Assembly (NCBI GenBank): GCA_964624145.1 | Contig: CAZUXT010000007.1 | Span: forward strand, 1-64,000 | DNA: 64,000 nt | From: WJMT01 sp964624145 | GTDB taxonomy: Bacteria > Acidobacteriota > Aminicenantia > Aminicenantales > Aminicenantaceae | Direction of reading: 5' to 3' | Shown here: piece after piece, positions 33,458 to 41,392 of the stretch | How positions within the stretch are numbered: position 1 is the stretch's first letter | How the letters are laid out: each line of letters opens with the position of its first letter | The notes under the pieces: generated by a model | Databases searched by the model: none | Told to the model about the DNA's origin: nothing | Seen by the model: only the letters and a program-made list of their open reading frames with translations | Position numbers and translations under genes: made by a program

Positions 33458-34153
33458 ATGAAGACAATCGGATTGATAGGAGGAATGAGCTGGGAGTCTT
33501 CCCTTGAATATTATAGAATTATGAACCAGGCCGTTAAAGAAAAACTCGGAGGTTTTCATTCAGCCAAATGTGTTATGTACTCAGTCGATTTCGAAGAGAT
33601 CGAAAAACTCCAGCATAAAGGCCAATGGGATGAACTGACTGACATCATGATAGATGCGGCTCAAAGAGTTGAAAAAGCAGGAGCTGATTTTGTCGTCATC
33701 TGCACAAACACCATGCACAAGATGGCCCCGGAAATTGAATCCCGCATCACTATTCCGTTACTGCATATTGCGGATGTCACGGCAGAGCAGATAAAGATAA
33801 AAGGCCAGAAAAAAGTCGGACTTCTCGGAACAAGATTTACTATGGAGCAGGAGTTCTATAAGGGAAGGTTAACAAAAACACATGGTATCGAAGTAATTAT
33901 TCCCGATGAAGAACAGAGAAAAATCATCCATAACATTTTATACAATGAACTGGTTCAAGGAGAAATAAGCAAGGCATCGAAAAGTAAATTCAAGGAAATT
34001 ATAGTATCCCTCAAATCAAGAGGAGCCGAAGGAGTCATACTGGGATGTACGGAAATTCCTCTCTTGGTAAAGCAAGAAGATTATGATATCCCTTTATATG
34101 ATACTACTGACATTCATGCCCGGGCCGCGGTTGAATTAGCTCTTAAAGAGTGA
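33458..34153 (+). CDS. Aspartate/glutamate racemase-family protein
   Basis: A 231-residue PLP-independent racemase with the two-cysteine layout of the family: Ile-Cys-Thr-Asn-Thr-Met-His near 86 and Gly-Cys-Thr-Glu-Ile-Pro near 192. It opens with Ile-Gly-Leu-Ile-Gly-Gly-Met-Ser-Trp-Glu-Ser, shared by broad-specificity amino-acid racemases (YgeA-like) and aspartate racemases. It would interconvert L- and D-amino acids for catabolism or wall synthesis. AGGAGAAATGAC precedes the start. It ends 17 bases from the convergent Nramp gene. Confidence 0.88.
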   Translation: MKTIGLIGGMSWESSLEYYRIMNQAVKEKLGGFHSAKCVMYSVDFEEIEKLQHKGQWDELTDIMIDAAQRVEKAGADFVVICTNTMHKMAPEIESRITIPLLHIADVTAEQIKIKGQKKVGLLGTRFTMEQEFYKGRLTKTHGIEVIIPDEEQRKIIHNILYNELVQGEISKASKSKFKEIIVSLKSRGAEGVILGCTEIPLLVKQEDYDIPLYDTTDIHARAAVELALKE

Positions 34154-34170
34154 GTTCTGTCCCCTCCCAA

Positions 34171-35376
34171 TCATTTTACGAACAATTTGATTATATTCCA
34201 TATCCCGATGAGGGATACGATGGATATGACCGCGATTCCCAATAAATTCTTTTTGGAATCGTTGGCCATTTCTTTCATTCTTTTCTTATCATTGAGCACT
34301 ATTAAAAGGAACAGGGAAGCCACAGGTAAAATAATGCCGTTCGCTACCTGGGCAAAAACAATAACGGATATGGGATTGAAATCAAACATGGAGACGATAA
34401 TACCGGCTAAGATGACTCCCATCCATACCAGACGAAAAGATTTTGTGTTCTCTTCTTTCCATCCTAACACGCCTGAGGAAGCAAATGCCGCAGCATAGGG
34501 CGCTGTGATTGCTGAACTCATGCCTGCAGCGAAAAACCCAAGTCCGAATAGAAAATTTGTCAAAGGCCCGAAAAGAGGTTTGAGCTGCTGGGCCATCTGG
34601 GCTCCGCTGTCAATGTGGATCCCTTTTTGGAAAAAGGCAACACTTGAAGTTATAATGATGCAAGCGGAAATAAAACCTCCCAGGCAAATGGACAGGATCA
34701 AATCTTTTCTAAAATCTTTGAGATGAGTTCTTGACCTCCATTTTTTCTTTACTGCAGACGAGTGAAGAAAAAGATTATAGGGGACCACAGTGGTGCCGAT
34801 AAGGGCCAGCACGATGAAAAGAGAATTTTTTGGAAGCGAAGGAACCAATCCTTTTAAGATAAGAGTGAGATTCGGTTTTATTATGATGAGGGCTGTGATG
34901 AAAGATGCGCTCATAAGAAAAACCAATGATATTAAGGCTTTTTCGATGATTCGGTATTTTTTCAATCCAAGTAAGCCTATGGATGCTGCGGATATCAATA
35001 AGACCCATATTTTATGGGGTAGGGAAGTGATCATTTCGAGCCCCAGTGATCCTCCGATGAGGTTCCCGGCTTCATAAGCCGCACAGCCAAAGGAAATAGC
35101 TGAAATCGTTAAGCTTATGAATATGATTTTTGCGAATTTACTGCTGGGGTATTCTCTCAAGGATTGACCGAGGTCAAGCCCTGATCCCAGGGAGAGCCTT
35201 CCGGCCATCTCTTGAAGTATTATCGTGGTCGCTGTGGCAAAGACAAGAATATAGATTAAAGAATATCCAAAATCCGCACCTGCTATGGAACAGGTGGTCA
35301 CAGTTCCCGGGCCTATAAAAGCGGCTGTAACCAGAAATCCGGGTCCGAAGCGGCTTTTTCTAGTCTTTCCTGCCAT
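34171..35376 (-). CDS. Non-canonical Nramp-family transporter
   Basis: A 401-residue membrane protein with about eleven helices and the Nramp fold. In helix 1 the metal-binding Asp-Pro-Gly-Asn motif is Gly22-Pro-Gly-Thr25. In helix 6 the usual Met-Pro-His is Val-Pro-Tyr (followed by Asn-Leu-Phe-Leu-His-Ser). Three of the usual metal-contact side chains are thus gone, so transport of manganese or iron is doubtful. ATG 35376 follows a GGTGGGGG stretch; a GTG at 35388 is in frame. It overlaps the hydantoinase B gene by 17 bases, which suggests that it may carry a substrate or product of that enzyme (inference). Confidence 0.85.
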   Translation of the reverse strand: MAGKTRKSRFGPGFLVTAAFIGPGTVTTCSIAGADFGYSLIYILVFATATTIILQEMAGRLSLGSGLDLGQSLREYPSSKFAKIIFISLTISAISFGCAAYEAGNLIGGSLGLEMITSLPHKIWVLLISAASIGLLGLKKYRIIEKALISLVFLMSASFITALIIIKPNLTLILKGLVPSLPKNSLFIVLALIGTTVVPYNLFLHSSAVKKKWRSRTHLKDFRKDLILSICLGGFISACIIITSSVAFFQKGIHIDSGAQMAQQLKPLFGPLTNFLFGLGFFAAGMSSAITAPYAAAFASSGVLGWKEENTKSFRLVWMGVILAGIIVSMFDFNPISVIVFAQVANGIILPVASLFLLIVLNDKKRMKEMANDSKKNLLGIAVISIVSLIGIWNIIKLFVK

Positions 35377-36928
35377 AGCCGCCCCCACCTGGCGTCTCTA
35401 TGTGAAGTACATCACCAGTATCTGCTTTTAAATTCACTTTCGAACCCAATTTTATTTTCTGTCCATTCGAACGGATCAGACTGTTCACACCTTTTTTTCC
35501 CTGCCCTCCTCCTTCAAGACCATAAGGAGAAAATCTCCTTCTTTCTGAAATGATGGATATTTGTGTGGGAACACGGAATTTATATTCACGGATGATTCCG
35601 TCTCCTCCTCTGTTTTTACCAGGGCCTCCGGAATGGGATCTCAGGGCATATTTTCGGATGTAAAGCGGAAGGTATTTTTCCATGGCTTCAAGAGGTGTGT
35701 TTAGAGAATTTGTCATATGTGTATGAACACCGCTCAGTCCGTCATAGTTAAATCCAGCACCCATACCGCCGCCAATGGTTTCATAATAAGCAAATCTGGA
35801 TTTTCTTTCCGGATCGAAACCGCCGAAGGTGACATTATTCATGGTTCCTGAGCTAGCAGCCGGTATTTTTTTTGGTGCTGCCTTATAAAGAGCTCCTAAA
35901 AGGACATCGACGATCCTCTGCGAGGTCTCTACATTGCCTCCTGCTGTGGCCGCCGGATATTCGGCATTTAGTACCGTTCCCTTCGGAGTGATGATGGTCA
36001 ATGGCCTGAGAAGACCTGTGTTAAAGGGCATGTCTTCTTCCACCAAGGAACGGAACACATACAAAACAGCAGAGTAGGTCACAGCCGAGTTTGCGTTAAT
36101 GCCGCCGGATACCTGTTTCGAGGAAGAACTGAAGTCTATGATAGCCCGGTCTCTTTTTATTGTTATTTTGACCGCGATTTTAACTGGATCTTCACTGATG
36201 CCATCGTCATCCATATAATCAGAAAACTCATATTTTCCGTCCGGAATGCTTTTTATGGTTTCCCTCAATATTTTTTCCGTATAATCCTGAATAAGAGAGG
36301 TGTATTCAGTGATGATTTTGAGTCCGTATTTTTTAATTGTCTCTTCCAATCTTTCCCTGCCTTTATTGTTTGCAGCGATCTGTGCTGTAATGTCTCCTCT
36401 CCTTTCTTCAGGAGTGCGTACATTGGCAAGTATGAAGTTGAGAACGTCCTTATCCAGTTCTCCTTTTTTTATCAGTTTTACAGGAGGGATGATAAGGCCT
36501 TCCTGGAATATTTCTGAAGCCAGAGGCATGGAACCGGGACTCATTCCTCCAATATCAGAGTGATGAGCTCTGTTCGCAACAAAAAAGGAAAGTATGTGCT
36601 CATTGAAAAAAGGAGAAATGCATGTCACATCCGGAAGATGAGTCCCCCCTTTATACGGATCATTCAAGATAACCATATCTCCTTCTTCAAAATCTACATA
36701 GTCCAGGGAAGCCTGAACTGAAAGCGGCATCGCACCGAGATGTACCGGAATATGAGATCCCTGGGCAAAGGTCTCTCCTCTTTTGTTAAAAAGAGCGCAT
36801 GAGAAATCTTTTCTTTCTTTGATATTCGGAGACAGGGAAGTCCTTTCCAGCACAGCTCCCATTTCCTCTGAAATGGATATGAATAGATTCTTGAAAAGCT
36901 CAAGTTCAATGGGGTCAAATTGACTCAT
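35360..36928 (-). CDS. hyuB: Hydantoinase B / oxoprolinase-family subunit
   Basis: A 522-residue protein of the HyuB family, the partner of HyuA in ATP-dependent opening of hydantoin or 5-oxoproline rings. It starts Phe-Asp-Pro-Ile-Glu-Leu-Glu-Leu-Phe-Lys and carries Arg-Thr-Ser-Leu-Ser-Pro-Asn-Ile-Lys-Glu-Arg-Lys-Asp, Asn-Asp-Pro-Tyr-Lys-Gly-Gly-Thr-His and His-His-Ser-Asp-Ile-Gly-Gly, all conserved. The C-terminal Gly-rich tail (Thr-Pro-Gly-Gly-Gly-Gly-Tyr-Gly) is usual too. It overlaps hyuA by 14 bases. The exact substrate of the pair is not evident. Confidence 0.92.
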   Translation of the reverse strand: MSQFDPIELELFKNLFISISEEMGAVLERTSLSPNIKERKDFSCALFNKRGETFAQGSHIPVHLGAMPLSVQASLDYVDFEEGDMVILNDPYKGGTHLPDVTCISPFFNEHILSFFVANRAHHSDIGGMSPGSMPLASEIFQEGLIIPPVKLIKKGELDKDVLNFILANVRTPEERRGDITAQIAANNKGRERLEETIKKYGLKIITEYTSLIQDYTEKILRETIKSIPDGKYEFSDYMDDDGISEDPVKIAVKITIKRDRAIIDFSSSSKQVSGGINANSAVTYSAVLYVFRSLVEEDMPFNTGLLRPLTIITPKGTVLNAEYPAATAGGNVETSQRIVDVLLGALYKAAPKKIPAASSGTMNNVTFGGFDPERKSRFAYYETIGGGMGAGFNYDGLSGVHTHMTNSLNTPLEAMEKYLPLYIRKYALRSHSGGPGKNRGGDGIIREYKFRVPTQISIISERRRFSPYGLEGGGQGKKGVNSLIRSNGQKIKLGSKVNLKADTGDVLHIETPGGGGYGRKD

Positions 36929-38924
36929 GTTGCTTTTCCTTTCCGGATAAAATGATATTCAGATACACATCGATTTCAGCTTCGTATTCAATGGGAATGA
37001 ATGTTGTGGATTCATAGTCCACAATAAGAGCCGGACCGTAAATTTTATTTCCGGGTTCCAGGAGGGAACGTTCATAAACCGGAGAAGCATTATGTCTTCC
37101 CTTGTAATAAATATTTTGTTTCTTAATGAAGGCTTTTACAGGATCGATTTTTCCCCCGATGACTTTTTTTAATTTGATTTTAGGTGTTTTTCCTTCTGCT
37201 TTGGTTCTGACATTAACGATTTCAACAGGGCGACCCGGATGGCTGTACGAATACAACTTTTCATGTGATTTGTGGAAGTCATTAAGATAAGCAAAGCCCT
37301 TTATATAAGGAATGGTTATTTCATAAGACTGTCCATAATACCTGAGGTCCAGGAACCTTTTCAGCTCGATATTTTCCTTGGAAAAACCTTCCTTGTGCAT
37401 GTCGGTTAAGGCTTTTTCTTCCAGTCTGATAAATTCTTTATCGAGGTCACTTTCAGAGGGCAAAGAATCTACGGTTTTCAGCACAGACTTTGAATAATCT
37501 CTGGTTGAATCAGCCAGAAGCAAGCCCAATGATGAAAGGACTCCTGCATTTTTGGGAATCAGAACAGTAGGGATTTGGAGTCCCAGTGCAATCTCTGCGG
37601 CATGCATTCCCCCTGCCCCCCCAAAGGAAAAGAGAACAAAATTTCTGACATCGATACCTCTTTCTATGGAAATAACCCGTATGGCTTTACTCATATTTGC
37701 ATTAGCGATTTTAATGATTCCAGATGCTGTTTCTAAAACGGACTTGTTTATTTTGTCTCCCAGTTTTTTGATGGAATCAAAACTCCTTTCTGGTAAAATT
37801 TTCATGTGTCCGCCTAAAAAGTGTTCAGCTGATAATCTTCCTAGTACCAGATTTGCATCAGTAACGGTAGGAAGATTTCCTTTACCATAGCAGGCCGGAC
37901 CCGGATCAGCTCCCGCACTTCTGGGCCCTACTCTCAGGGAACCCCCTTTATCCATAGAGGCAATCGATCCTCCTCCGGCACCTACTGTGTTAATATCGAT
38001 GATAGGCAGTCTGATAGGAAATTCGCCTATTTTATTTTCATTCGTCCTCTGTATCTTTCCGTCAATTAAAGATACATCCGAAGAGGTTCCTCCCATATCA
38101 AAAGTGACCATTTTGTTGAAGCCAGCTTTTCTTCCCACATAATAAGCAGCCACCACGCCTCCAGCCGGGCCTGAAAGAGCGGTTCTTATAGGTTCTTTTT
38201 TCGCGGTTTCCGCTGATATATGGCCTTCGTTCGATTGCATTATACGAAGGTATACATTCTTTAAGTTTTTTTCCAGCTTGGCCAAATATTGGCTTATGAC
38301 GGGCATTAAATAAGCGTTTACTGTGGTCACTACGGTTCTCTCATATTCTCTGTATTCAGGCAGAATCTCGCTTGACCTGGAAACAGGATAACCAGCCTTT
38401 TCAAAAATCCTGTGTACTTTTGTTTCATTTTCAGCATTGGCATATGAATTTATGAATGAAATGGCCACGGCTTTTGCCTTCATGTCTTTTATTTTTTTGA
38501 CAGTCTTCACGATATCTTCTTCAGTGATATTCATGAGTATTTCACCGGAGGAGGAAATTCTTTCATTAAGCCCGATACATCGGGAACGGGGTAGAAGAGG
38601 AGTTCTTATCTCTCCTTTAAGGGCATAAAGTCTGTTTCGTGTCTGCCTTCCTATGAACAGGATATCTTCAAATCCTCTGGTTGTAAGGAGGACAATAGGC
38701 CCGCCAGTCCTTTCCAAAAGGCTGTTTGTGGCAACAGTGGTACCATGGATAATGCGGATGGAATATGTTTTTTTTAAATATTCTGAAACTCCTTTTAAGA
38801 TAGAATCAGATGGGTCTTTGGGTGTTGAGGGGATTTTTTTAATGTGAATTTTTCCATCAGAATATATGAAGAAATCCGTAAAGGTCCCCCCCGTGTCAAT
38901 ACCTATTCGTATCTGTGTCCTCAT
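36915..38924 (-). CDS. hyuA: Hydantoinase A / oxoprolinase-family subunit
   Basis: A 669-residue ATP-dependent subunit with an actin-like ATPase fold. The N terminus reads Ile-Gly-Ile-Asp-Thr-Gly-Gly-Thr-Phe-Thr-Asp, followed by His-Gly-Thr-Thr-Val-Ala-Thr-Asn near 60, Met-Gly-Gly-Thr-Ser-Ser-Asp near 277, and Gly-Gly-Ala-Gly-Gly near 434. With HyuB it should hydrolyse a cyclic amide such as 5-oxoproline or a hydantoin, which feeds amino acids into catabolism. The start at 38924 is only nine bases after the -10 box and has no Shine-Dalgarno sequence, so the mRNA is probably leaderless. Confidence 0.92.
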   Translation of the reverse strand: MRTQIRIGIDTGGTFTDFFIYSDGKIHIKKIPSTPKDPSDSILKGVSEYLKKTYSIRIIHGTTVATNSLLERTGGPIVLLTTRGFEDILFIGRQTRNRLYALKGEIRTPLLPRSRCIGLNERISSSGEILMNITEEDIVKTVKKIKDMKAKAVAISFINSYANAENETKVHRIFEKAGYPVSRSSEILPEYREYERTVVTTVNAYLMPVISQYLAKLEKNLKNVYLRIMQSNEGHISAETAKKEPIRTALSGPAGGVVAAYYVGRKAGFNKMVTFDMGGTSSDVSLIDGKIQRTNENKIGEFPIRLPIIDINTVGAGGGSIASMDKGGSLRVGPRSAGADPGPACYGKGNLPTVTDANLVLGRLSAEHFLGGHMKILPERSFDSIKKLGDKINKSVLETASGIIKIANANMSKAIRVISIERGIDVRNFVLFSFGGAGGMHAAEIALGLQIPTVLIPKNAGVLSSLGLLLADSTRDYSKSVLKTVDSLPSESDLDKEFIRLEEKALTDMHKEGFSKENIELKRFLDLRYYGQSYEITIPYIKGFAYLNDFHKSHEKLYSYSHPGRPVEIVNVRTKAEGKTPKIKLKKVIGGKIDPVKAFIKKQNIYYKGRHNASPVYERSLLEPGNKIYGPALIVDYESTTFIPIEYEAEIDVYLNIILSGKEKQHESI

Positions 38925-38933
38925 GAGAGGTAG

Positions 38934-38961
38934 ATTATGCTTATGGGATACGGAATGTCAA
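38934..38961 (-). promoter_or_regulatory. Sigma70 promoter of the hyuA-hyuB-Nramp operon
   Basis: On the minus strand a perfect TTGACA (38961-38956), a 16-base spacer and CATAAT (38939-38934, 5/6). The -10 box ends nine bases before the hyuA ATG. Confidence 0.65.
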
Positions 38962-39083
38962 GAGAGCCTTCTCATCATTGCAGAAGGACAGAAAGTGAAA
39001 AGGTCTCAGGAGCAGGTTTTGCATTTAAATTCATATATAGACATTGTTTTTTTTTATTCAAAAAATGATAACTGAAAAAGATT

Positions 39084-39443
39084 TCAAAACAAAATATCGT
39101 TTACTATTTTTTTCAGGTTGTCTTCATCGACCGGTTTGGTCATATATCCGGAATGAGGGATAGAATTTGCCTTTTTTTCTGTGTTGCTGTCAGCAAAACC
39201 AGTCAAAAAAACGACCGGGATTTTATGGTCATTTATCACTATTCTAGCTGCTTCGATTCCATCTATCTTACCCTTAAGTCCTATGTCCATCAGCACTAAG
39301 TCGGGTTTGTTCTTTTTTATTTTCTTAATGGCATCTTCTGCGGTAAATGCGATCTCAGATTCAATGTCCCCGAAATTGGAAAGGGTGCTTTTTAAATCCA
39401 GAGATACAATACCTTCGTCTTCAACAATCAGTACTTTTTTCAT
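39084..39443 (-). CDS. Single-domain response regulator
   Basis: A 119-residue receiver with no output domain. It has Leu-Ile-Val-Glu-Asp-Glu at 5-10, phospho-acceptor Asp in Leu-Met-Asp-Ile-Gly near 53, Thr in Phe-Leu-Thr-Gly near 81 and Lys in Met-Thr-Lys-Pro-Val near 103. It resembles the receiver at 29006-29389 (both have Lys-Gly-Lys-Ile-Asp-Gly or Ser-Gly-Lys-Ile-Asp-Gly after the Asp). No kinase gene is adjacent, so its partner is elsewhere. The ATG at 39443 lacks a clear ribosome site. Confidence 0.9.
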   Translation of the reverse strand: MKKVLIVEDEGIVSLDLKSTLSNFGDIESEIAFTAEDAIKKIKKNKPDLVLMDIGLKGKIDGIEAARIVINDHKIPVVFLTGFADSNTEKKANSIPHSGYMTKPVDEDNLKKIVNDILF

Positions 39444-39481
39444 AATGGGTAAGATCTATCAAAATTCTTCTGGATACTCCT

Positions 39482-39512
39482 ATTATATAACTGTAATGAC
39501 AATAAATATCAA
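39482..39512 (-). promoter_or_regulatory. Putative promoter of the receiver gene
   Basis: A consensus TATAAT on the minus strand (39487-39482) with TTGATA (39512-39507) 19 bases upstream; the spacer is long. Confidence 0.38.
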
Positions 39513-39522
39513 GGAAATATGT

Positions 39523-39540
39523 GATTTTTTTAAAAAAATC
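39523..39540. other. 18-bp perfect AT palindrome after ridA
   Basis: GATTTTTTTAAAAAAATC is self-complementary and lies three bases beyond the ridA stop. It has no GC stem, so it is a poor intrinsic terminator, though it could form a weak hairpin. Confidence 0.3.
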
Positions 39541-39543
39541 GAT

Positions 39544-40008
39544 TTATTTGACAGCGATGGCTTCTATTTCCACTTTAACGTCTTTTGGAAGCCGGGCGAC
39601 CTGCACAGCAGCACGAGCAGGGTAGGGGTGCTTGAAAAACTCACTGTAAACACTGTTCATTTTAGAAAAATCGTCCATATCTTCCAGGAAAACAGTACAC
39701 TTGACCACATTTTCGAGTGTACACCCAGATTCTTCAATCACTCCTTTGAGATTTGTCAGAGCTAAGCGAGTTTGCTCTTCAATGGAACCCGTATTCAGTT
39801 CTCCTGTTCCCGGGTCTATGGCGATCTGACCTGACGCGAAAACAATCCCGTTGGCCTCTATCCCTTGTGAATAAGGCCCGATGGCTTCAGGAGCGTTTTT
39901 TGTTTTGATTTCTTTTTTCATTTTAACTTTTCCTCCTTTACAGGATAATAAAAAAGGGCTTGTTAAAGCCATACAACCCAAACTGACAATGACCTCCCTT
40001 CTTTTCAT
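39544..40008 (-). CDS. RidA-family deaminase with lipoprotein signal and probable internal start
   Basis: 154 residues. Residues 30-154 are a full RidA (YjgF) domain: Pro-Glu-Ala-Ile-Gly-Pro-Tyr-Ser-Gln-Gly, Gly-Gln-Ile-Ala-Ile-Asp-Pro, catalytic Arg in Pro-Ala-Arg-Ala-Ala-Val-Gln-Val, and Glu-Ile-Glu-Ala-Ile-Ala. RidA hydrolyses reactive 2-aminoacrylate-type imines in the cytosol. Here residues 1-23 form a signal with Lys-Arg-Arg (Tat-like) and a lipobox Leu-Leu-Ser-Cys23. The codons for Cys-Lys-Gly-Gly also make AAAGGAGG, a strong ribosome site ten bases before Met30 (39921). The gene may make both a lipoprotein and a cytosolic form. The long start also has AAAGGG eight bases upstream. Confidence 0.87.
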   Translation of the reverse strand: MKRREVIVSLGCMALTSPFLLSCKGGKVKMKKEIKTKNAPEAIGPYSQGIEANGIVFASGQIAIDPGTGELNTGSIEEQTRLALTNLKGVIEESGCTLENVVKCTVFLEDMDDFSKMNSVYSEFFKHPYPARAAVQVARLPKDVKVEIEAIAVK

Positions 40009-40036
40009 ATCTCATACCCTTTCAAAAAGCAGTTTC

Positions 40037-41392
40037 TTATTCGGGTTTCATTAAATCAGAATATTTTTTGCCTTCTCCAAAAGGGTTCAAAGATTTTAAA
40101 ATCTTTATTTTTTTGTCTTCTTTGGCTAAATCTGTCATTTCTTTTTTGCTTTCAGGTGACAGGATTTTTACAACCGGCCGAAATTTATCCTTTTTGTTTA
40201 CTTCTTTTACGCATCCTACTCTCTGGTCATTTAAGAGTACGATGGTCCCTATAGGCCAAACACCCATTATTTCAAAGAAGCGATCAACCAGTTCCGGATC
40301 AAAACGATACTTTTTTTTCTCTGTCATATTTTTAAAAATATCTTCAAAAGAGAAGCCTTCTTCATATAGGTTTTTTTGAAAAAGCTCGTCATAGACATCA
40401 CATATTGATATGATTCGGGAAGCAAGATGCGGTTTGATAGAATACTTTATTTCAGGACAGGCTTTGTCACGGATGAAAGGGTGTTCAAATGCAACAACAG
40501 TCGGCAAAATTCCCAGGCTGTTTTTATACTCTAGGAGGATTTTGCTGCCGGCTGTTCCATAGTCCTTTATTCCAGCAGACTCGGGATCTCTGGATTCACT
40601 ATCATCTTTTTCCATTTTTTTGAATGCAGCTATTTCTCCGATATTGTGAAAAAGAGCAGAAATGCCTATGTCAATAATTCTTTCTCTGGATAAGCCCAGC
40701 TCAGAGGCAAAAAACATGGACAAGACACTTACATTTAACTGATGAATGAATGCTGGAATGTCCTGGTTCTTAAGTGAAATTAAATGGTCTGTATCGTTAT
40801 AATTGCCGGCATAGTTTTCAATAAGCGTTGAAATATTGAATCTTAAATCCAGATAATCTACATCTTTATTGTCTAAAATCTTATATATTGATTCTCTTGC
40901 CAGTTCTATTGAGTTTTGAAAAGCCGCTTCGTACAGTTCCTTTATAGTCAAATATCTGTCTCCGGTCTTTTCCCTTTCAGAAAGAGCTTTGATTTTTCCA
41001 GCTTGGATATTTTTGATCCTGTTCTCTATCAAATACTGCTGTGCATCTTCGGTGAGCTCTTTTACAGGCATGGACAGGAATGAAATAAAATTATCCAGTT
41101 CCCGTTGTTCCAGAGGGAGGAAAAAGATAATTTTCTCTACGTTTCTTTCCTTAAGATAGGTCAACAGGGATTTTACTTTTCTGGAAACATCAAAGAGAAT
41201 TTCATTTTCCCAGGCTAACTCATCGTCTATTATTCCAATGATGAATTTGTTTTTTGTATTCAGGATATTCTTTATCCCTTTATAGGCTTTTTCAATATTT
41301 TTTAAATATTCAGGATGTTCTTTTGAATATAATTTTCTTGCCTGTACAGCGGAAGTAAAATCAAATAAGGCTTTTTTGACTTTATCTATCAT
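40037..41392 (-). CDS. Degenerate HD-GYP-like protein
   Basis: A 451-residue soluble protein. Residues 1-125 share an uncharacterised domain with the next gene (see 41382-43313). Residues 205-380 resemble an HD-GYP domain (first His217, His322, Asp332 in Cys-Asp-Val-Tyr-Asp-Glu-Leu), but the metal pair His-Asp is His249-Asn250 (Phe-His-Asn-Ile-Gly-Glu) and the His-His-Glu...Gly-Tyr-Pro part is replaced by Phe-Glu-His304-Pro. A c-di-GMP phosphodiesterase activity is therefore doubtful; a sensor or scaffold role is more likely. It overlaps the 643-residue gene by 11 bases. Confidence 0.8.
   Translation of the reverse strand: MIDKVKKALFDFTSAVQARKLYSKEHPEYLKNIEKAYKGIKNILNTKNKFIIGIIDDELAWENEILFDVSRKVKSLLTYLKERNVEKIIFFLPLEQRELDNFISFLSMPVKELTEDAQQYLIENRIKNIQAGKIKALSEREKTGDRYLTIKELYEAAFQNSIELARESIYKILDNKDVDYLDLRFNISTLIENYAGNYNDTDHLISLKNQDIPAFIHQLNVSVLSMFFASELGLSRERIIDIGISALFHNIGEIAAFKKMEKDDSESRDPESAGIKDYGTAGSKILLEYKNSLGILPTVVAFEHPFIRDKACPEIKYSIKPHLASRIISICDVYDELFQKNLYEEGFSFEDIFKNMTEKKKYRFDPELVDRFFEIMGVWPIGTIVLLNDQRVGCVKEVNKKDKFRPVVKILSPESKKEMTDLAKEDKKIKILKSLNPFGEGKKYSDLMKPE

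Noticed and set aside
39523..39540. AT-only palindrome as an intrinsic terminator of ridA
   Set aside because: It lacks a GC-rich stem, so a stable termination hairpin is unlikely.
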